Both the position numbers and the translations under genes were made by a program. The notes under the pieces were generated by a model. It had not been told where the DNA came from and did not search any database. It saw nothing but the letters and a program-made list of their open reading frames with translations. Source: Alphaproteobacteria bacterium (GTDB lineage: Bacteria; Pseudomonadota; Alphaproteobacteria; SMXQ01). Taken from it: a DNA stretch of 36,776 bases. How positions within the stretch are numbered: the first letter of the stretch is position 1; each line of letters starts with the position of its first letter. Positions 20,806-30,530 of this stretch are shown one piece after another. The DNA is taken from positions 1 through 36,776 of the forward strand of contig JAPUGG010000136.1 in assembly GCA_027292975.1 (NCBI GenBank), given 5' to 3'.

Positions 20806-21618
20806 ATGAACCCGCTGGTCTTCAATTTGTCGGCCCTCGCCGCGCTGGTGCCCTCGGCGCTGCTGCTCTACCGCCGGGGCCCCGGTCCCGAACCCGATGT
20901 CCGCGATGCCGTATTCTGGGGGGTTTTGGCGGTGGCGGTGGCGGGCGCCGTGGCCTGGACCTCGGTGCTCTTCGCGTCGGCTTGGCAGACCGGAATCGCG
21001 GCGAGCCTATGGGTCACAATTTCCCTTTCCCTGGTCTTGTTCGCGGTGATTTCTGCGGCAAGCAGCGCGTTCGCCCGATTGCTCGTGGTGTTCGGCCCCT
21101 ATGCGGTGGTTCTCGGTTCCATCGCCACGTTCTGGGCGCAGGCACCGGGCCGCCCGGCGACGGCGACCCTCGCCGGGCCCTGGCTCAACCTGCATATCGG
21201 GATTTCGGTGACGACCTATGCGCTGATGACCTTGGCGGCGATGGCGGCTTTGGGCGTTTTTCTTCAGGAGCGGGCCTTGAAAGCGCGGCGACCGACGCGC
21301 CTGACGGCGATCCTGCCCTCGGTGTCCGAGGGCGAGACGCTGCAGCTCCGTGTTCTCGCCGCGTCGGCGGTGGTGCTGGGCCTGGGGCTTCTGTCGGGCA
21401 TGGTCATCGAGGTTCTCGAGCGCGGCGTCATCCTCGTTTTCAACCACAAGACCCTGCTTTCAATTCTCTCCTTCACGGTGATCGCCGGACTGCTGATCGT
21501 GCATCGGGCGAGCGGCCTGGCCGGGCGGCGCGCGGCGCGCTATGTGTTGCTTGCCTATCTGCTGCTGACCCTCGGTTACCCCGGGGTCAAGCTGGTGACC
21601 GATGTGATTTTGCGTTAA
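20806..21618 (+). CDS. CcsA/HemX/YpjD-like cytochrome c assembly family membrane protein
   Basis: 270 aa, with about eight hydrophobic segments spread over the whole length. The segment LNLHIGISVTTYALMTLAAM carries a conserved His, and FNHKTLLSILSF a second, matching the haem-handling CcsA/CcmC/YpjD superfamily layout. YpjD-type members are inner-membrane proteins of uncertain function; one E. coli relative was linked to cation tolerance. No tryptophan-rich WWD motif is visible, so a full CcsA haem-lyase role is less likely. No strong ribosome-binding site is visible. It is bracketed by the two intergenic repeats. Confidence 0.75.
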   Translation: MNPLVFNLSALAALVPSALLLYRRGPGPEPDVRDAVFWGVLAVAVAGAVAWTSVLFASAWQTGIAASLWVTISLSLVLFAVISAASSAFARLLVVFGPYAVVLGSIATFWAQAPGRPATATLAGPWLNLHIGISVTTYALMTLAAMAALGVFLQERALKARRPTRLTAILPSVSEGETLQLRVLAASAVVLGLGLLSGMVIEVLERGVILVFNHKTLLSILSFTVIAGLLIVHRASGLAGRRAARYVLLAYLLLTLGYPGVKLVTDVILR

Positions 21619-21652
21619 CCCGGCGCCTGCCCTGAAAACCAATTAGTGCCCA

Positions 21653-21692
21653 TCAAATTGATTCCATTTGGCCGGAGTGTGCTCTAGTGTGC
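21653..21692. repeat. Intergenic repeat, copy 2 (half element)
   Basis: TCAAATTGATTCCATTTGG followed by CCGGAGTGTGCTCTAGTG aligns closely with the right half of copy 1 (shared core ATTTGGCCGGA, two differing bases, GTGCTCT). The matching left arm seen in copy 1 is missing. It lies between the ccsA-like gene and dusB, in the same orientation as copy 1. It may also shape the dusB leader. Confidence 0.55.
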
Positions 21693-21727
21693 CCATCTCA
21701 TAGCCAGATCTGGAAATTGCACAAATT

Positions 21728-22750
21728 ATGACCATTCATATCGGCCCGGTGGCCGTAACAGATCCGGTGTTTCTGGCGCCCATGTCGGGGGTGACCGACC
21801 TGCCGTTCCGGCGCATGGTCAAACGCCTGGGGGCGGGGTTGGTGGTCTCGGAGATGATCGCCAGCCAGGCCATGGTCCGCAAGACCGCCCAGTCGATCAA
21901 GCTCGGCCGGACCGAGGCCGAGGAATTCCCCATGGCGGTGCAACTCGCCGGTTGCGAACCGGAAATCGTCGCCGAGGCGGCACGCCTCAACGCGGATAGG
22001 GGGGCGGCGATCATCGACATCAACATGGGGTGTCCGGTGAAGAAAATCGTCAACAAGCAGGCCGGCTCCGCGTTGATGCGTGACGAGCGGCAGGTCGGCC
22101 GTATCCTGGCCGCCGCCGTCGGGGCGGTTGATCTGCCGGTGACCCTGAAAATCCGCCTGGGTTGGGACGATTCCAGCCTGAACGCACCGCGCATCGCGCG
22201 CATCGCCGAGGATTCGGGGGTGCGCATGATCACCGTCCATGGCCGCACGCGCTGCCAGTTCTATACCGGGCAGGCCGATTGGCGCGCCGTCGGCCGGGTC
22301 AAGGCGGCGGTGTCCCTTCCGGTCATTGTCAATGGCGACATTACCGGTTTGAACGATGCCGCGGAGGCGCTTTCGCGGTCCGGCGCCGACGGCGTCATGA
22401 TCGGCCGCGGCGCTTACGGCCGACCGTGGTTCCCGGCCCAGGTCGCCCGCTTCCTGAAAGATGGCGTCCGCTTGCCCGACCCCGATATTGCCGCGCGCTG
22501 TCGCCATGCGCTCCGTCATTTCGAGGACATTCTCGCCTATCATGGCGTGGCGCGCGGCGTCCGCGTTGCGCGCAAGCACCTTGGGTGGTACGTGCAGGGA
22601 TTGCCGGGCGGCGCCAAGTTCCGTGCGACGTTGTTTCGCCTGGAGCACCCGGCGGCGGTCAGGGTGGCGGTGGCGGCGTTCTTCCATCGCGCCGCCGATG
22701 AGGCGGGCGGACCCAAAGCCTGGGGCCGGTTGCGCGAGGCCGCGGCATGA
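21728..22750 (+). CDS. dusB: tRNA-dihydrouridine synthase B (NifR3 family)
   Basis: FMN enzyme that reduces uridine to dihydrouridine in the tRNA D-loop. 340 aa. It has the opening VFLAPMSGVTDLPFRRM, QLAGCEPE, the catalytic Cys in INMGCPVKKIVNKQAGSALM, KIRLGWDD, TVHGRTRCQFYTG and NGDITG plus IGRGAYGRPW for flavin phosphate. Its TGA overlaps the ntrB ATG (ATGA). The dusB-ntrB-ntrC order is the historical nifR3-ntrBC operon of Alphaproteobacteria. Confidence 0.96.
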   Translation: MTIHIGPVAVTDPVFLAPMSGVTDLPFRRMVKRLGAGLVVSEMIASQAMVRKTAQSIKLGRTEAEEFPMAVQLAGCEPEIVAEAARLNADRGAAIIDINMGCPVKKIVNKQAGSALMRDERQVGRILAAAVGAVDLPVTLKIRLGWDDSSLNAPRIARIAEDSGVRMITVHGRTRCQFYTGQADWRAVGRVKAAVSLPVIVNGDITGLNDAAEALSRSGADGVMIGRGAYGRPWFPAQVARFLKDGVRLPDPDIAARCRHALRHFEDILAYHGVARGVRVARKHLGWYVQGLPGGAKFRATLFRLEHPAAVRVAVAAFFHRAADEAGGPKAWGRLREAAA

Positions 22751-23868
22751 AGGGCCCCGGCGCCCGAGCGCGGCAGCAGCCCGGAGATGGCGCCGAGGGG
22801 CGCTTCGAAGCGGTGCTGAATTCGCTGTCAGATCCGGTGCTTGTGGTGGGCGGCGACGGCGCGGTGCAATACGTCAATCAGGCCACCGAACTATTTTTCG
22901 ACGCCTCTCAGTCGTGGCTGGAATCGCGGAAACTTGCCGATCTCGTTCCCGCCGATGGGCCGCTGTTTGCGATGATCGACCAGGTGCGAAAGTCTGGAAG
23001 CAGCCTTTCCGAATACGGCGTGACCCTGCAAACGCCGCGCTCCGGGACCCGGCTGCTGACCATCCAGGTGGCGCCCATCAATGACCAACCCGGTTCGGTG
23101 GTGGTTTCGCTTCACGACCGCACCATCACGTCCAAGATGACCGGCGAGCTCAGCAGCCGCAGCGCCGCCCGTTCCCTCACCGGCATGGCCGCGGTGCTGG
23201 CCCATGAAGTGAAGAATCCGCTGTCCGGAATCCGCGGCGCCGCGCAGTTGCTCGAGCAGGGTGCCGACGACGAAGACCGCAAGCTCACCCACCTGATTTG
23301 CGATGAGACCGACCGCATCTGCGCGTTGCTGGACTCCATGGATGCATTTTCCGGGCAGCCCATGATCGGCCAGGGGGAAGTCAACATCCATCAGGTGCTC
23401 GAACATGTGCGCAAGCTGGCGGAGAACGGCTTCGCCCGTTCCGTGGGTTTCCAGGAACGCTATGACCCCTCGCTGCCGCCGGTGGCGGGCGACCGCGATC
23501 AGTTGATCCAGGTGTTTCTCAACCTGGTCAAGAACGCGGCCGAGGCGGTGGCCGACCGGGGCGGGGAAATTACCCTCACCACCGGTTACCAGCACGGCCT
23601 CCGTGTGGCCCGTCCGGGATCCGACCGGCGGACCCAGCTGCCCCTGGTGATCGCGGTGATCGATAACGGCGAGGGTATTGCTGAAGATATCCAGGCCCAT
23701 CTATTCGATCCTTTCGTCACCACCAAGTCGGGTGGAACCGGTTTGGGGCTTGCCTTGGTGGCGAAGATCATCGGCGATCATGGCGGCATGATCGAATTCA
23801 CAAGCGAACCCGGAAGCACCGTATTTCGGGTCTATCTCCCGGCTTACCGGGAAGCGGAGATCACTTAA
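22747..23868 (+). CDS. ntrB: Nitrogen regulation sensor histidine kinase NtrB
   Basis: Cytosolic kinase/phosphatase acting on NtrC according to nitrogen status, usually through PII. 373 aa, no membrane segment. It has a PAS domain (about 18-125), a dimerisation/phosphoacceptor helix with His153 in [19 protein letters not shown], then an HATPase_c domain with [10 protein letters not shown] (N box), VIDNGEGI (G1), [18 protein letters not shown] (F and G2 boxes). The start overlaps dusB and the end overlaps ntrC by one base, so all three are coupled. Confidence 0.96.
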   Translation: MKGPGARARQQPGDGAEGRFEAVLNSLSDPVLVVGGDGAVQYVNQATELFFDASQSWLESRKLADLVPADGPLFAMIDQVRKSGSSLSEYGVTLQTPRSGTRLLTIQVAPINDQPGSVVVSLHDRTITSKMTGELSSRSAARSLTGMAAVLAHEVKNPLSGIRGAAQLLEQGADDEDRKLTHLICDETDRICALLDSMDAFSGQPMIGQGEVNIHQVLEHVRKLAENGFARSVGFQERYDPSLPPVAGDRDQLIQVFLNLVKNAAEAVADRGGEITLTTGYQHGLRVARPGSDRRTQLPLVIAVIDNGEGIAEDIQAHLFDPFVTTKSGGTGLGLALVAKIIGDHGGMIEFTSEPGSTVFRVYLPAYREAEIT

Positions 23869-25313
23869 TGGCGGAGAGTACGATTCTTTTGGCCGACGAT
23901 GATCAGGCTATCCGCGTGGTGGTGACCAAGGCCTTGACACGGAACGGGTATTCGGTGCGGGCGACGTCCAATGCCGCGACGCTGTGGAAATGGATCGAGG
24001 ACGGCGAAGGCGATGTGGTGATCACCGACGTGGTCTTGCCCGATGAGAACGGGCTCGATCTGCTGCCGCGGATCCGCAAGCTCAGGCCCAATCTCAAGAT
24101 CATCGTGATGAGCGCACAGAACACCTTGTTGACGGCGGTCAAGGCGGCCCAGCGGGGCGCTTTCGAATACCTGCCCAAGCCCTTCGACCTGGTCGAGCTG
24201 GTGGCGGTGGTGAAGAAGGCGCTCGCCCAGCCGGCCGCCCGGGTCGAACGGCGCGACGACAAGGGCGGCGATGAAGAGCAATTGCCGTTGATCGGCAGTT
24301 CCCCGGCCATGCAGGAGATATACCGGACGCTGGCACGGCTGATCTCGACCGACCTGACGGTCATCATCAGCGGCGAATCGGGGACCGGAAAGGAATTGGT
24401 GGCCAAGGCGCTGCATGATTACGGGTCGCGCCGCACAGCCTCCTTCGTCGCCATCAATATGGCGGCGATTCCAAGGGATCTGATCGAAAGCGAGCTCTTT
24501 GGCCATGAGCGCGGCGCGTTTACCGGCGCCACCCAGCGTCACATGGGACGCTTCGAGCAGGCCGAAGGAGGCACCCTGTTCCTCGACGAGATCGGCGATA
24601 TGCCGGTGGAAGCCCAGACCCGTTTGCTCCGGGTTCTGCAGGAAAGCGAGTATACCACCGTCGGTGGGCGCACGCCGATCCGCACCAATGTTCGGATCAT
24701 CGCCGCCACCCATCATAATCTTCGTCGCTTGGTTGCCCAGGGACTGTTCCGCGAAGACCTGTTCTACCGCCTCAACGTGGTGCCCATCCGCCTGCCGCCG
24801 CTGCGCGAACGGAGGGAGGATGTGCCCACCCTGGTGCGCCACTTCCTGGCCCAGGCGGAAAAGGAAGGCTTGCCCGGCAAGCGGGTGGACGAGTTGGCCA
24901 TGGAACGTCTAAGCGCTTACCGCTGGCCGGGCAATGTTCGGGAACTGGAGAACCTGGTGCGCCGGCTCGCCGCCCTTTACTCCCAGGAGGTGATTGGCGC
25001 CGACGTTATCGAGGCGGAGCTTTCCGAGGTGCCGGCCCTGGCCGGAACCGCCGATGAGCGCGACAGCGAAAACCTCGGGTCCGCCGTGGAGCGCCACTTG
25101 CGGGATTATTTTTCCGCCCACAAGGACGGTTTGCCGCCACCGGGTCTGTACGACAGAATCATCAAGGAGGTGGAGCGTCCGCTCCTGACCGTGTGCCTGG
25201 GCGCGACCCGGGGCAATCAGATCAAGGCCTCGGAATTGCTCGGCCTCAATCGCAACACCTTGCGCAAGAAACTACGTGAGTTGGACATCCAGGTCGTTCG
25301 GGGCGTAAAATGA
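23868..25313 (+). CDS. ntrC: Nitrogen regulation response regulator NtrC
   Basis: Sigma54-dependent activator of nitrogen-assimilation genes, phosphorylated by NtrB. 481 aa. The receiver domain has the acidic pocket at Asp11/Asp12, phospho-acceptor Asp54 ([12 protein letters not shown]) and Lys104 (YLPKPFDL). The AAA+ domain has Walker A GESGTGKE, the sigma54-contacting GAFTGA loop, Walker [12 protein letters not shown] and arginine-finger region [14 protein letters not shown]. The C-terminal Fis-type helix-turn-helix contains [15 protein letters not shown]. Every motif needed for activation is intact, in contrast to NtrX downstream. Confidence 0.97.
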   Translation: MAESTILLADDDQAIRVVVTKALTRNGYSVRATSNAATLWKWIEDGEGDVVITDVVLPDENGLDLLPRIRKLRPNLKIIVMSAQNTLLTAVKAAQRGAFEYLPKPFDLVELVAVVKKALAQPAARVERRDDKGGDEEQLPLIGSSPAMQEIYRTLARLISTDLTVIISGESGTGKELVAKALHDYGSRRTASFVAINMAAIPRDLIESELFGHERGAFTGATQRHMGRFEQAEGGTLFLDEIGDMPVEAQTRLLRVLQESEYTTVGGRTPIRTNVRIIAATHHNLRRLVAQGLFREDLFYRLNVVPIRLPPLRERREDVPTLVRHFLAQAEKEGLPGKRVDELAMERLSAYRWPGNVRELENLVRRLAALYSQEVIGADVIEAELSEVPALAGTADERDSENLGSAVERHLRDYFSAHKDGLPPPGLYDRIIKEVERPLLTVCLGATRGNQIKASELLGLNRNTLRKKLRELDIQVVRGVK

Positions 25314-25379
25314 TAATGTCAAGCGTCCGGCGTGGGGTCGCACCCGGCGCCGGCCATGCATTACGCGCTTGATGTTCGG

Positions 25380-27656
25380 ATGACAGAGAACGCAGCCAAG
25401 ACCGCTTCCTGGACCATCGGCGAGTTCGTACGTTGGGCTACCCGCGTGGGCTTGGCGGGCAAGCTCGCCGTGGGACTCGCGGTTTGTTCGGCGCTCTCGG
25501 GCGTGGCGACTTATGTCGCCTTCACCCAACCATCGGGCGACGTGCCGAGGGCGACGGACCTCGTGGTCAGCCTGCTTTATCTCGATCTCTTTTTGTTGCT
25601 GGCCCTGGGCGTCCTGGTGGTCCGGCGCATGCTCCAGGTCTGGGCCGAACGGCGCCGCGGTTCGGCGGGATCGCGGCTGCACATCCGTCTCGTTGTGCTG
25701 TTCAGCCTGGTGGCCCTGACCCCGGCCGTCATCGTCGCGCTTTTTTCGGCGCTGGTTTTCAATTTCGGGGTGCAGAACTGGTTCAGCGACACGGTCCGTA
25801 CCGCGCTCACCCAATCCCAGGCGGTCGCCGATTCCTACCTCAAGGAACACCGCCGCAACATCACCGGCGACATCATCGGCATGGCCAGCGATCTCAACCG
25901 GCAGGGGCCGGGTCTGATCAACGACCGCCGGGCGTTTTCCCGCGTCGTGCAGGTTCATACCGAACTGCGCGGGCTCTCCGAAGCGGTCGTGTTCGACAGT
26001 TCCGGACGGATCTTCGGGCGTTCGAGGCTGAGCTTTTCTCTCGCTTTCGAACGAACCCCCCTGGAAGCCATGGAACGCGCGCGCCAAGGCGGTATCGTCT
26101 ATCTTTCCTCCGACGATGACGATCGAATCCGGGCGCTGATCCGGCTGGAACGGTTCGTCGATACCTTCCTGATGGTCGGCCGCTTCGTCGACGCCAAGGT
26201 CCTGGACCACGTCCAAAAGACGCGGTCGGCGGTCAGCGCGTATCAGTCTCTCGAACAGGTGCGTAGCGACCTGGAGATGCTTTTTGCGTTGATTTTCGTG
26301 GTGGTGGCCCTATTGCTTCTATTCGTCGCGGTCTGGGTGGGGCTCAACTTCGCCATTAAGCTGGCGAAGCCCATCGCCAGCCTGGTGGCGGCTACCGACA
26401 GGGTCCGCGCCGGCGATCTGACGGCGCGGGTGGAGGAGCAGGGAACCGATGAACTGGGTTCCTTGAGCACCGCCTTCAACCGCATGACGAGCCAATTGGA
26501 AAGCCAGCGCGCGGAACTCGTCGAAGCCAACGAGCAGATCGATACCCGTCGGCGCTTCATCGAGGCGGTCCTCTCGGGCGTTTCGGCGGGCGTGATCGGC
26601 CTCGATCACCTTGGGCGCATCAAATTCCCCAATCAGACCGCGTCGGAACTCTTGTCCACCGACCTGGCCCTCGACCTGGGGCGCCCGATCACCGATTTCG
26701 TGCCGGAACTGGGGGAATTACTGGAGCGCGCGCGCCGCAGCCCCGCTCAGATGGTCAACGCGGAGATCCAGGTTTTTCGTCGGGGCCGGCCGCGGACGCT
26801 GCAGGTCCGGCTCGCGGTGGAGGGGGAGACAGACCAAGACCGCGGCTTTGTGGTGACCTTCGACGACATCACCGAACTGATCTCCGCCCAGCGCAAGGCG
26901 GCATGGTCCGACATCGCGCGCCGGTTAGCCCACGAGGTCAAGAATCCGCTGACTCCGATCCAGTTGGCGGCGGAGCGGCTGAAGCGCCGTTATCTCGACG
27001 AGGTAAAGTCGGATCCCCAGACCTTCTCGACATGCATCGACACCATCATTCGCCAAGTCGATGACATCGGTAACATGATCGGCGAATTTTCCGCCTTCGC
27101 CGAGATGCCGTCACCGACCCTTGACCGGCACGACGTCGCCGATATGGTGCGCCGCGCGGTGTTCCTGCAACGGAGCGCCAATCCGTCGATTGCCTACGAC
27201 CTCGACCTCCCCGACGTTGGGGTGGAACTGGTTTGCGACGATCGCCAAGTCGGCCAGGCCTTGACCAATCTTTTGCAGAACGCCGCCGACGCCATCGCCG
27301 GTAAATCGGGGGCCGGTAAATCTGGGGATGGCCAGGACGGCTTCGGCCATATCAAAGTGGAGGTGGGCCATGACAAAGAGCGGCAAATCGTCATCGCCGT
27401 CACCGATGATGGCGTAGGGCTGCCCAAGGACCATGACCGGGACATCACCGACCCTTACGTCACCACCCGTACCCAGGGTACCGGGCTTGGCCTTGCCATT
27501 GTGCGGAAGATCATGGAGGATCATGGAGGAACGCTTGTTTTGGAAGACGCCGACCAAGGTGGCGCCCGGGTGAGCCTCATATTCCAGGCCGATGGCGCGC
27601 CCGGCGTTGCGCCACAGGTATCGCAAACCGGCAATCCTGAAGAACGCGCAAAATGA
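25380..27656 (+). CDS. ntrY: Membrane sensor histidine kinase NtrY
   Basis: Transmembrane sensor partner of NtrX, linked in related bacteria to nitrogen, redox and envelope responses. The ORF is open from a GTG at 25332; ATG at 25356 or 25380 are possible. I chose 25380 (MTENAAKTASW, 758 aa) because the earlier residues look unconserved. The N-terminal region has three hydrophobic helices, a periplasmic segment and a fourth helix (LIFVVVALLLLFVAVWVGL). HAMP (AATDRVRAGDLTARV), a PAS domain, His518 in [21 protein letters not shown] and HATPase boxes NLLQNAADAI and GTGLGLAIV follow. A tandem AGKSG duplication sits just after the N box. It overlaps ntrX by ATGA. Confidence 0.95.
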   Translation: MTENAAKTASWTIGEFVRWATRVGLAGKLAVGLAVCSALSGVATYVAFTQPSGDVPRATDLVVSLLYLDLFLLLALGVLVVRRMLQVWAERRRGSAGSRLHIRLVVLFSLVALTPAVIVALFSALVFNFGVQNWFSDTVRTALTQSQAVADSYLKEHRRNITGDIIGMASDLNRQGPGLINDRRAFSRVVQVHTELRGLSEAVVFDSSGRIFGRSRLSFSLAFERTPLEAMERARQGGIVYLSSDDDDRIRALIRLERFVDTFLMVGRFVDAKVLDHVQKTRSAVSAYQSLEQVRSDLEMLFALIFVVVALLLLFVAVWVGLNFAIKLAKPIASLVAATDRVRAGDLTARVEEQGTDELGSLSTAFNRMTSQLESQRAELVEANEQIDTRRRFIEAVLSGVSAGVIGLDHLGRIKFPNQTASELLSTDLALDLGRPITDFVPELGELLERARRSPAQMVNAEIQVFRRGRPRTLQVRLAVEGETDQDRGFVVTFDDITELISAQRKAAWSDIARRLAHEVKNPLTPIQLAAERLKRRYLDEVKSDPQTFSTCIDTIIRQVDDIGNMIGEFSAFAEMPSPTLDRHDVADMVRRAVFLQRSANPSIAYDLDLPDVGVELVCDDRQVGQALTNLLQNAADAIAGKSGAGKSGDGQDGFGHIKVEVGHDKERQIVIAVTDDGVGLPKDHDRDITDPYVTTRTQGTGLGLAIVRKIMEDHGGTLVLEDADQGGARVSLIFQADGAPGVAPQVSQTGNPEERAK
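27299..27328 (+). repeat. 15-bp imperfect tandem repeat in the NtrY ATPase domain
   Basis: CGGTAAATCGGGGGC is followed directly by CGGTAAATCTGGGGA, encoding a doubled AGKSG-type unit and then DGQDGF. It falls in a variable loop between the N and G1 boxes. It does not disturb the reading frame. Confidence 0.6.
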
Positions 27657-29059
27657 CGGAATTGACCCACGAAATTCTGGTGGTTGATGACGAAGAGGAC
27701 ATCCGCATGTTGATCGCGGGCGTGCTCAGGGACGAGGGCTATTCGACGCGCGAGGCCGGGGATTCGAAAGCGGCATTGCGGGAGATCGATCAGCGCCGGC
27801 CGAGCCTGGTGATCCTGGATATCTGGCTCCAGGGCAGCGAACTGGACGGGCTTGAGATTCTCAATGTCCTGAAGGAGGACTATCCGGAGATTCCCGCGAT
27901 CATGATCTCCGGGCACGGCAATGTCGAGACGGCGGTGGCGGCCATCAAGCAAGGCGCCTATGATTATATCGAAAAACCGTTCAAGACCGACCGTCTGCTG
28001 CATCTTGCCGAACAGGCCATAGAAACCGCCCGGCTGCGGCGCGAAAATTTGGACTTGAGGCGGCGCGCCGGCGGCGAAATCGAAATGGTGGGTAGCTCGC
28101 CCGCCATGTGCCAGGTGCGGGCCGCGATCAGCCGGGTTGCGCCGACCAGCAGCCGGGTGCTGATCGGCGGTCCCGCCGGGGTCGGGAAAGAGGTCGCCGC
28201 CCGCCTCATTCACGCCGAATCGGGCCGCGCCCAAGGGCCTTTCGTCGCCATAAATTGCGCCTCGATGCATCCCGATCGCCTGGCCGAAGAGCTGTTCGGC
28301 ACCGAGGGCGAGGACCGGCCGCTGCATACCGGGTTGTTCGAAGCGGCCCATAACGGAACTCTATTTTTCGATGAAGTGGGCGACATGCCGCTGGAGACCC
28401 AGGGCAAGATCGTTCGCGTCCTGCAGGAGCAGACCTTCGAAAGGGTGGGGGGCAGCAGCCTGATCGAGGTCGACGTCCGCGTCATGGCCGCAACCAGCCG
28501 CGATCTCGAAGAAGAGATCGGCCTGGGCCGCTTCCGCGAAGACCTCTATTACCGGTTGGCAGTGGTCCCCATTGCCATTCCGCCTCTCGACAAGCGGCGC
28601 GAAGACATCGCCGAACTGGTGGACCATTTCATGGAGCGCGCGGCCCGCTCCTCGGGACTCACGGAACGGGTTATCGGCGACGATGTCCTGGCGGCGCTCA
28701 GGGCCCACGATTGGCCGGGCAATGTACGTCAGCTTCGCAACGTCGTGGAACGGCTCCTGATCATGGCGCCGCGGGACGAGGACGGCATGATCCACGCCGA
28801 TACTCTGCCCCATGAGATCGGTGCGGCGGCGCCCGTCGTCCTGCGCGGCGAGGGCGGCAGCCGCATGATGGGGCTCGGCCTAAGGGCCGCCCGGGAAATG
28901 TTCGAACGGGAATACCTCGCCGCCCAGATCACCCGCTTCGGCGGTAATGTGTCACGGACCGCCCAGTTCGTCGGCATGGAACGCTCGGCCCTTCATCGTA
29001 AGCTCAAGACGCTCGGCCTCGGCAGCGACAGCGTCCAGCGCGAGAAAACGGGCACATGA
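27653..29059 (+). CDS. ntrX: Response regulator NtrX, GAFTGA-less
   Basis: 468 aa. The receiver domain has phospho-acceptor Asp56 in LVILDIWLQGSELDG and Lys in YIEKPFKTDR. The AAA+ domain keeps a P-loop (GGPAGVGKE), Walker B (GTLFFDEVGD), RFREDLYYRLAVVPI and the WPGNVRQLRN sensor-2 region. The L1 loop reads ELFGTEGEDRPLHTGLFEAA, with no GAFTGA, so contact with sigma54 is not expected. The C-terminal Fis-like helix-turn-helix (NVSRTAQFVGMERSALHRKL) is intact. It probably acts as a DNA-binding regulator not dependent on sigma54. It overlaps ntrY and is followed 44 bases later by trkA. Confidence 0.95.
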   Translation: MTELTHEILVVDDEEDIRMLIAGVLRDEGYSTREAGDSKAALREIDQRRPSLVILDIWLQGSELDGLEILNVLKEDYPEIPAIMISGHGNVETAVAAIKQGAYDYIEKPFKTDRLLHLAEQAIETARLRRENLDLRRRAGGEIEMVGSSPAMCQVRAAISRVAPTSSRVLIGGPAGVGKEVAARLIHAESGRAQGPFVAINCASMHPDRLAEELFGTEGEDRPLHTGLFEAAHNGTLFFDEVGDMPLETQGKIVRVLQEQTFERVGGSSLIEVDVRVMAATSRDLEEEIGLGRFREDLYYRLAVVPIAIPPLDKRREDIAELVDHFMERAARSSGLTERVIGDDVLAALRAHDWPGNVRQLRNVVERLLIMAPRDEDGMIHADTLPHEIGAAAPVVLRGEGGSRMMGLGLRAAREMFEREYLAAQITRFGGNVSRTAQFVGMERSALHRKLKTLGLGSDSVQREKTGT

Positions 29060-29103
29060 CGGTCATGGCGGCGCAAACGAAACGTCGGGGATAGGCGCAA
29101 GGC

Positions 29104-30480
29104 ATGAAGGTGATAGTCTGCGGAGCCGGTCAGGTGGGAACGAGCATTGTTCGCCACCTGGTGACGGAAAATAACGACGTTACCGTCATCGACCACTCGG
29201 CGGAGCAGATCAAGAAGATCGGCGATTCCATGGATGTCAAAGCCATGGAAGGATTCGCCTCGCACCCCCAAGTGCTCGAGGCCGCCGGGGCGGGCGACGC
29301 CGATATGATCATCGCCGTCACCCGTGCCGATGAAGTCAACATGGTGGCCTGCCAGGTCGCCCATTCGCTGTTCGAATTGCCGACCAAGATCGCGCGGGTC
29401 CGCCATCAAAACTATCTTCAGCCGATCTGGGCGGATCTATTCAGCCGCGACAACATGCCCATCGACGTGATCATCTCGCCCGAGATCGAAGTGGGGCGAG
29501 CCATTTCACGGCGCCTTCACGCGCCGGGCGCGTTCGATAGCCTTACCCTGGCCGACGGCTTGGTGCAGTTGCTGGGCGTGCGCTGCGCCGATGATTGTCC
29601 CATCGTCGACACGCCGCTGGGCCAGCTTCAAGAGCTTTTCCCCGATCTCAACAGCACCATCGTCGGGATCGTCCGCGGCGGCAAGGGGTTCGTGCCCGAT
29701 TCGTCCGAGCATCTGTTGCCCGGCGACGAGGTCTATCTCATCGCCGACGCCAAGCATGTCCCCCGGGTCATGGCCGCCTTCGGTCACGAGGAACCGGAGG
29801 CGCGCCGCGTCATCATCCTCGGTGGCGGCAATATCGGCAGCTATCTCGCCCGCGAGATCGAAGAGCATCATCCCGGGGTCACGGCCAAGATCATCGAATT
29901 CAACCGGGAACAGGCCGAACGCGCCGCCAACGCCCTGGATCGCACGGTGGTCATCCACGGCGATGCCCTCGATCCGGAAATACTGGAAGAGGCGAACGTG
30001 TCGGCCGCGGAAGCGGTGGTGGCGGTGACCAACGAGGACGAGGTCAACATCCTCGCTTCCTTGCTGGCCAAGCGCTACGGCTGCGAGAAAGCGATGGCCC
30101 TGATCAACAATTCAACCTACTCGCCGCTGGTCACCACCCTTGGGATCGATGTCGTGGTATCGCCGCGGGCGATCACGGTTTCGACGATTCTGCAGCATAT
30201 CCGCCGCGGCCGCATCCGCGCGGCTTACGCGATCCACGAGGGCTTCGGCGAGGTCATGGAGGCCGAGGCCGTGGAGTCATCGGATCTGGTGGGCGCGCCC
30301 TTGCGTGAGGTCAAACTTCCCTCGGGGCTGATCATCGGCGCCCTGGTGCGCGACGGCGAGGTGATCATGCCGCGCGGCGACACCGTGGTGCGGGTCCATG
30401 ACCGGGTCGTACTTTTCGCCAAAACCGATGTCATCAAACAGGTCGAGCGCATGTTCGCGGTCGGCCTCGAATTCTTCTGA
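29104..30480 (+). CDS. trkA: Trk potassium uptake regulatory subunit TrkA
   Basis: Peripheral cytosolic NAD(H)-binding gate of the Trk/Ktr potassium channel. 458 aa, with the two-repeat arrangement expected of TrkA. RCK-N 1 opens with MKVIVCGAGQVGTSIVRHL, then RCK-C. RCK-N 2 opens with VIILGGGNIGSYLAREIEE, then a second RCK-C ending in RVHDRVVLFAKTDVI. The membrane partner TrkH is not in this window. It sits right behind ntrYX, a common alphaproteobacterial neighbour, and may share its transcript. A weak AAGG precedes the ATG. Confidence 0.96.
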   Translation: MKVIVCGAGQVGTSIVRHLVTENNDVTVIDHSAEQIKKIGDSMDVKAMEGFASHPQVLEAAGAGDADMIIAVTRADEVNMVACQVAHSLFELPTKIARVRHQNYLQPIWADLFSRDNMPIDVIISPEIEVGRAISRRLHAPGAFDSLTLADGLVQLLGVRCADDCPIVDTPLGQLQELFPDLNSTIVGIVRGGKGFVPDSSEHLLPGDEVYLIADAKHVPRVMAAFGHEEPEARRVIILGGGNIGSYLAREIEEHHPGVTAKIIEFNREQAERAANALDRTVVIHGDALDPEILEEANVSAAEAVVAVTNEDEVNILASLLAKRYGCEKAMALINNSTYSPLVTTLGIDVVVSPRAITVSTILQHIRRGRIRAAYAIHEGFGEVMEAEAVESSDLVGAPLREVKLPSGLIIGALVRDGEVIMPRGDTVVRVHDRVVLFAKTDVIKQVERMFAVGLEFF

Positions 30481-30530
30481 TCCCCCGGCGCGCCCGAAGC
30501 CCCGTTTCCGACCCCAGCCGATCGCCGCAG

